A stretch of DNA of 19,169 bases, taken from Chrysochromulina tobinii. Its lineage: Eukaryota; Haptophyta; Prymnesiales; Chrysochromulinaceae. The notes under the pieces are model-generated. The model was not told the DNA's origin. It did no database searches and was given only the letters and a program-made list of their open reading frames with translations. The DNA is taken from assembly GCA_001275005.1 (NCBI GenBank), contig JWZX01000157.1:1-19169 (forward strand). The letters are read 5' to 3'. Every line of letters begins with the position of its first letter. Within the stretch, counting starts at the first letter, position 1. Below, one piece after another: positions 16,508 through 19,169 of the stretch. Made by a program: the position numbers and the translations under genes.

Positions 16508-17438
16508 GGCGGCCAGTGCGACGCTCGTGCTGGTTGGAGAGGTGTATGCCACGCCGCCGGTCGTTGCTTTCGAAGCGGCGCTCCTCAGCAGGATGCTCGG
16601 GATCGTGAGCACGCTTGGCGCCGTGGTGAGCGCACCGCGTGCGCCATGCGTGCATGTGGTGCTCGAGCACTTCAACTTCCGTCACCAGCCCATGCTCGAT
16701 GAGTACATGCAAGGCGTGCTGCCGCTGAGCGCACTGCTCGAGCGCTATGCGGCGGATGGCACTGAGAGCCACGAGCTCGTCCGTTACACTCCGCTGCTCG
16801 AGCTCGCGCGATCTCATGCTGGGCGCGCGCGGCTGGTCGCTGGCTTCCTGCCACGCCCGTTGGCGCAGGCCTTCATCGCCGAGGGGGAGGGTGCGGCTGA
16901 GGCGCTCGCTCACGCCAAGAGCGAGGGCTACCTTGGCGAGGACTTGCACAATTGGGGTATGGACGCCACCGAGGCGCATTATGCCTTCTTTGAAAGCCTT
17001 GTGACGGGCCGCCCGCTGCATGGCGCGGCACAGGCACAGCAGCCGTCTAATCTGGCCCGCCGCCTCTTCCCAGCGCAGATCATGAAGTCGGCCGCAATGG
17101 CGCACCGTGTGGCGCGGCTCGCGCGCGAGCACCCGGCAGATCGGTATCTTGTCATCTGCGGCTCCTCGCACATGCTCTTCAATCATGGTGTGCCTGAACG
17201 GCTCTTCGCGGCGGTGCCGCGGCTCCGCGGGGACTGCTGCCGCATCGTCGCGCGCCAGGCCTCCGACGAGCAGCTGCTGCGGCCGGGACCAGGGCAAGGG
17301 GATGAACCCTCTGCAGAGCCCACGGCCGCCGCAGAGCTCGCAGCCGCCTTTGGCACCGACACGGACGCGGCCGATTTGGCCTTTCTCTATGGCGACTGGA
17401 AGCGAGAAGCGCGTAGTGGGAGCCTGGGAGACTGGTGA
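16410..17438 (+). CDS. ChaN-like (haem-binding uptake, Tiki-superfamily) domain protein
   Basis: From the first in-frame ATG (16410; a stop lies at 16377-16379) the frame gives 342 residues. The ChaN-like domain runs about 36-285. Motifs are LVLVGEVYATPP (E44), VVLEHFNFRHQPMLDEYMQG, a middle region ending AQIMKSAAMAHRVA, and LVICGSSHMLFNHGVPERL (H254). The usual histidines of the GEIHD-type first motif are Tyr and Ala here, so haem or metal binding may differ. ChaN proteins bind haem in bacteria, and plant and algal relatives are plastid-associated. No signal peptide is seen at this start. The Pro-rich first 35 residues look like linker. The frame overlaps the RAP gene by 98 bp; splicing 16211 to 16453 would instead make one RAP-ChaN protein of 796 residues. 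Confidence 0.8.
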   Translation: MQLPVLAPPPPSPLACTPPDSVERSRSPDALDEAASATLVLVGEVYATPPVVAFEAALLSRMLGIVSTLGAVVSAPRAPCVHVVLEHFNFRHQPMLDEYMQGVLPLSALLERYAADGTESHELVRYTPLLELARSHAGRARLVAGFLPRPLAQAFIAEGEGAAEALAHAKSEGYLGEDLHNWGMDATEAHYAFFESLVTGRPLHGAAQAQQPSNLARRLFPAQIMKSAAMAHRVARLAREHPADRYLVICGSSHMLFNHGVPERLFAAVPRLRGDCCRIVARQASDEQLLRPGPGQGDEPSAEPTAAAELAAAFGTDTDAADLAFLYGDWKREARSGSLGDW

Positions 17439-17640
17439 CTGCAAGAGTACAGAGACCGAGAGCTCGGGACCGAGAAGCGAGATCAGTTATTTATAGATAG
17501 AACACGCGGAGATTAAATCTCGTCCTACAACTACATCCTCACATGCATTGCATCTCCGGAGCAGCTGCTAGCAGCTGTCCCTCCGAGCTCGGGCCGGCCT
17601 GCTCCCCCCGCCCCCACGAGCTTGTGATGCGACCTCAGAC
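17439..17640. other. convergent 3' spacer
   Basis: Two genes end facing each other across 202 bp. No canonical AATAAA was seen on either strand. A weak A/T-rich patch (GTTATTTATAGATAG) lies near 17485-17499. Confidence 0.35.
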
Positions 17641-19038
17641 TCACACTCGTTCAGAGTGTGCTGAGGGCGCGCCTGCCGGCACGATGCCTCGGGGCGAAGC
17701 CTCGCCGCTCTTGGGCGATGCGCATGACGGGGCGCATCGCCCTAGAGCGACCCACTCTTTGCTGCGGCCGAGGTCTACATGGAGCTCGACGCCGCTGACG
17801 CCGCTGCCACCGCTGCTCCTTGTACTGCCGCTGCCGCCGCTGCCTCCGTTACTCCTGGCGCCCGCGCCGCCACAGCAGGCTTTGGAGGGAGCTCCGTCCG
17901 CAAGGCTAGTCTCGTGATCAGAGTCGCGCAGCAACTCCATCTCCTCAGCGTGGCTGGGCGCTTCAGATGCTTCGGCGCTCCGCCGCGAAAGGGCGCTGCT
18001 GTTGAAGAGGCACGTAGACGAGACGACGAGGAAGACGCCACACACGACCTGCCACGTGAGCGGCACGCCGAGGAATGCCGTCGACACCGCGCAGTTGAGC
18101 ACGATCGAGCCGCCCACTGCAAAGGTCTTGAGGATATTGTCAGCGTACTTGAGCGCCATCGAGACCGCTATACCTCCGAGCGCAGACAAGCAGACAGTGA
18201 GCCAGGCCCAGCCATTGAAGCCGACGAGGAGCGAGCCGTCGAGCACGTGCGGCGCGTCGTGTATCAGCATGCACACGCAGCTGACCGGCAGCGCGAAGAC
18301 CGAGAGCTGTATCGACTGCAGCCAGAGGGTGAGTTTGACTGTCTTGAAGAGCTTCTCGAGGAACACTCCCGCATAGGCTGAGAGCACGGTGGATAGGAGC
18401 ATCGCAGACGCACCCCGGATCGTATTCTCGGGCACCACGCGCCCGGGCGCGACTGTGATCCTTTCACCGTGATGCGAGCCCCGAATCTGCATGACCGTCA
18501 TTCCGAGGGTGAGCAAGCAGAGCGAGACCCACTGGAGATGGCTCAGCCGACGGCCGAGCATGAAGACGGAAGCGATCGCCGTCGTTATCACCTTCATCTG
18601 CGAGGTGACCGCCGCGGTGATTGAGTCCAGGTGCGAGAGCGCGTAGTACCACAGGTTATTCTGCAACGTGTAGCACAGCGCGGGCACTGCGAACATCAGC
18701 GTCTCGCTCGAGTGCTCCAAGAGGAGCCCACGGATCTGCTTGGCGGCCGCCCTGATCGAACCCAGCTCATAAACGAGCAGCAGCACGGCAGCGCCGAGCT
18801 TAAAGACCTCGGCTAGCGACACGGCGACCGACGGCAGGTACGCGGGCTCCAGTGTGCGTGAGTACGACGTCACCACAATCAGCGATGAATTCTGCACGAC
18901 TATCAAGCCGAGGCAGAAGCCACGGATCAGTGAATCGTCGCTGGCCGAGGCCGCCGATGCCCCCCCGGCGCGCTCGGCACTCGCAGCGGCCATCGCGATC
19001 TCGGATCGCAGAGAGAGTTGTCGGCTTCTACTCGACAT
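17641..19038 (-). CDS. nucleotide-sugar transporter, SLC35A-like (UDP-galactose/CMP-sialate type)
   Basis: The protein has 465 residues from the ATG at 19038. A longer frame begins with TTG, and a second in-frame ATG is at 18993. About ten membrane helices fill 37-345. Family motifs include VTSYSRT, YLPSVAVSLAEVFKL, ALCYTLQNNLWYYALSHLD, TSQMKVITTAIASVFMLGRRL with LQWVSLCLLTLGM, LSAYAGVFLEKLFK, and ADNILKTFAVGGSIVL. These place it in the Nuc_sug_transp family, which exchanges nucleotide sugars for nucleoside monophosphates across Golgi or ER membranes. The exact sugar cannot be read. The C-terminal tail of about 115 residues is cytosolic, Ser/Gly-rich and long for the family. It includes an acidic dileucine EEMELL (365-370) that could be a sorting signal (inference). 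No intron is evident. Confidence 0.93.
   Translation of the reverse strand: MSSRSRQLSLRSEIAMAAASAERAGGASAASASDDSLIRGFCLGLIVVQNSSLIVVTSYSRTLEPAYLPSVAVSLAEVFKLGAAVLLLVYELGSIRAAAKQIRGLLLEHSSETLMFAVPALCYTLQNNLWYYALSHLDSITAAVTSQMKVITTAIASVFMLGRRLSHLQWVSLCLLTLGMTVMQIRGSHHGERITVAPGRVVPENTIRGASAMLLSTVLSAYAGVFLEKLFKTVKLTLWLQSIQLSVFALPVSCVCMLIHDAPHVLDGSLLVGFNGWAWLTVCLSALGGIAVSMALKYADNILKTFAVGGSIVLNCAVSTAFLGVPLTWQVVCGVFLVVSSTCLFNSSALSRRSAEASEAPSHAEEMELLRDSDHETSLADGAPSKACCGGAGARSNGGSGGSGSTRSSGGSGVSGVELHVDLGRSKEWVALGRCAPSCASPKSGEASPRGIVPAGAPSAHSERV
17713..17742. repeat. 11-bp perfect inverted repeat
   Basis: GGGCGATGCGC and its exact reverse complement flank an 8-base loop. The hairpin lies within the transporter's C-terminal tail coding sequence, 70-100 bp before its stop. 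Confidence 0.8.
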
Positions 19039-19169
19039 CGACCGACGACGTGTGCGGGTGCGGCTTAGCCTTCCTATAAAGTTTGAGAAAGGGTCAGTTG
19101 AATCGACACACAAGGTACCGACCAGCCACTACCACGCGAAACACTGCCACGCAGTGGTCGCGTCGCTCG
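19039..19169. promoter_or_regulatory. 5' flank of the nucleotide-sugar transporter, cut by the window edge
   Basis: The sequence upstream of the minus-strand ATG contains a TATA-like CTTTATAGG about 35 nt before it and a small inverted repeat CACTGC-N3-GCAGTG near 19133-19147. It has no coding content that I can support. Confidence 0.3.

Noticed and set aside
16449-17444. 331-codon minus-strand frame opposite the ChaN-like gene
   Set aside because: It has no recognisable motif and is a GC-rich shadow of a conserved domain.

Overview
The window looks like nuclear DNA of a GC-rich, flagellated, probably photosynthetic single-celled eukaryote. A haptophyte-like alga fits best, but that is inference. 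The eukaryotic evidence is direct. Three GT-AG introns (86, 97 and 186 bp) restore conserved protein motifs exactly. The gene content is eukaryotic: a PPIL6-type ciliary cyclophilin, a Golgi nucleotide-sugar transporter, a PHAX-domain RNA-export protein, an AP2 regulator, a RAP-domain organelle RNA protein and a CHK-type small-molecule kinase. No tRNA, rRNA, CRISPR array, transposase or viral gene was recognised. I gave starts at the first credible ATG, because several long open frames only extend further through GTG or TTG codons.

Layout from left to right. On the minus strand at 325-1446 is a PPIL6-like cyclophilin with two IQ motifs. It is divergent from a small proline-rich single-pass membrane protein on the plus strand (1640-1948). 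Five minus-strand genes follow: a three-exon HRDC-PIF1 helicase (2583-4534), a membrane-anchored hybrid-histidine-kinase-like protein with eleven exact 21-residue repeats (5189-7963), a CHK/APH-like kinase (8133-9209), a CCHC zinc-knuckle protein with a C-terminal PHAX domain (10310-11749) and an AP2-domain protein (12474-13091). The AP2 gene is divergent from a two-exon DUF445 membrane protein with a mitochondrial-type presequence (13304-14687, plus). Next on the plus strand come a RAP/OPR-like protein (14807-16507) and a ChaN-like protein (16410-17438). Their coding frames overlap, and a plausible 241-bp intron would fuse them. A convergent SLC35A-type nucleotide-sugar transporter (17641-19038, minus) closes the window.

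The genes do not form one pathway. This is ordinary compact algal gene order, with divergent pairs sharing 0.2-kb promoters and tandem genes about 0.1 kb apart. The most unusual items are domain combinations (HRDC with PIF1, zinc knuckles with PHAX, possibly RAP with ChaN), the periodic Cys-containing repeat stalk of the sensor protein, a PHAX stop codon lying inside a consensus splice donor, a minisatellite block at 9400-9850 and a strong G-quadruplex motif at 12155-12186. Intergenic stretches over 300 bp are listed with what they hold.
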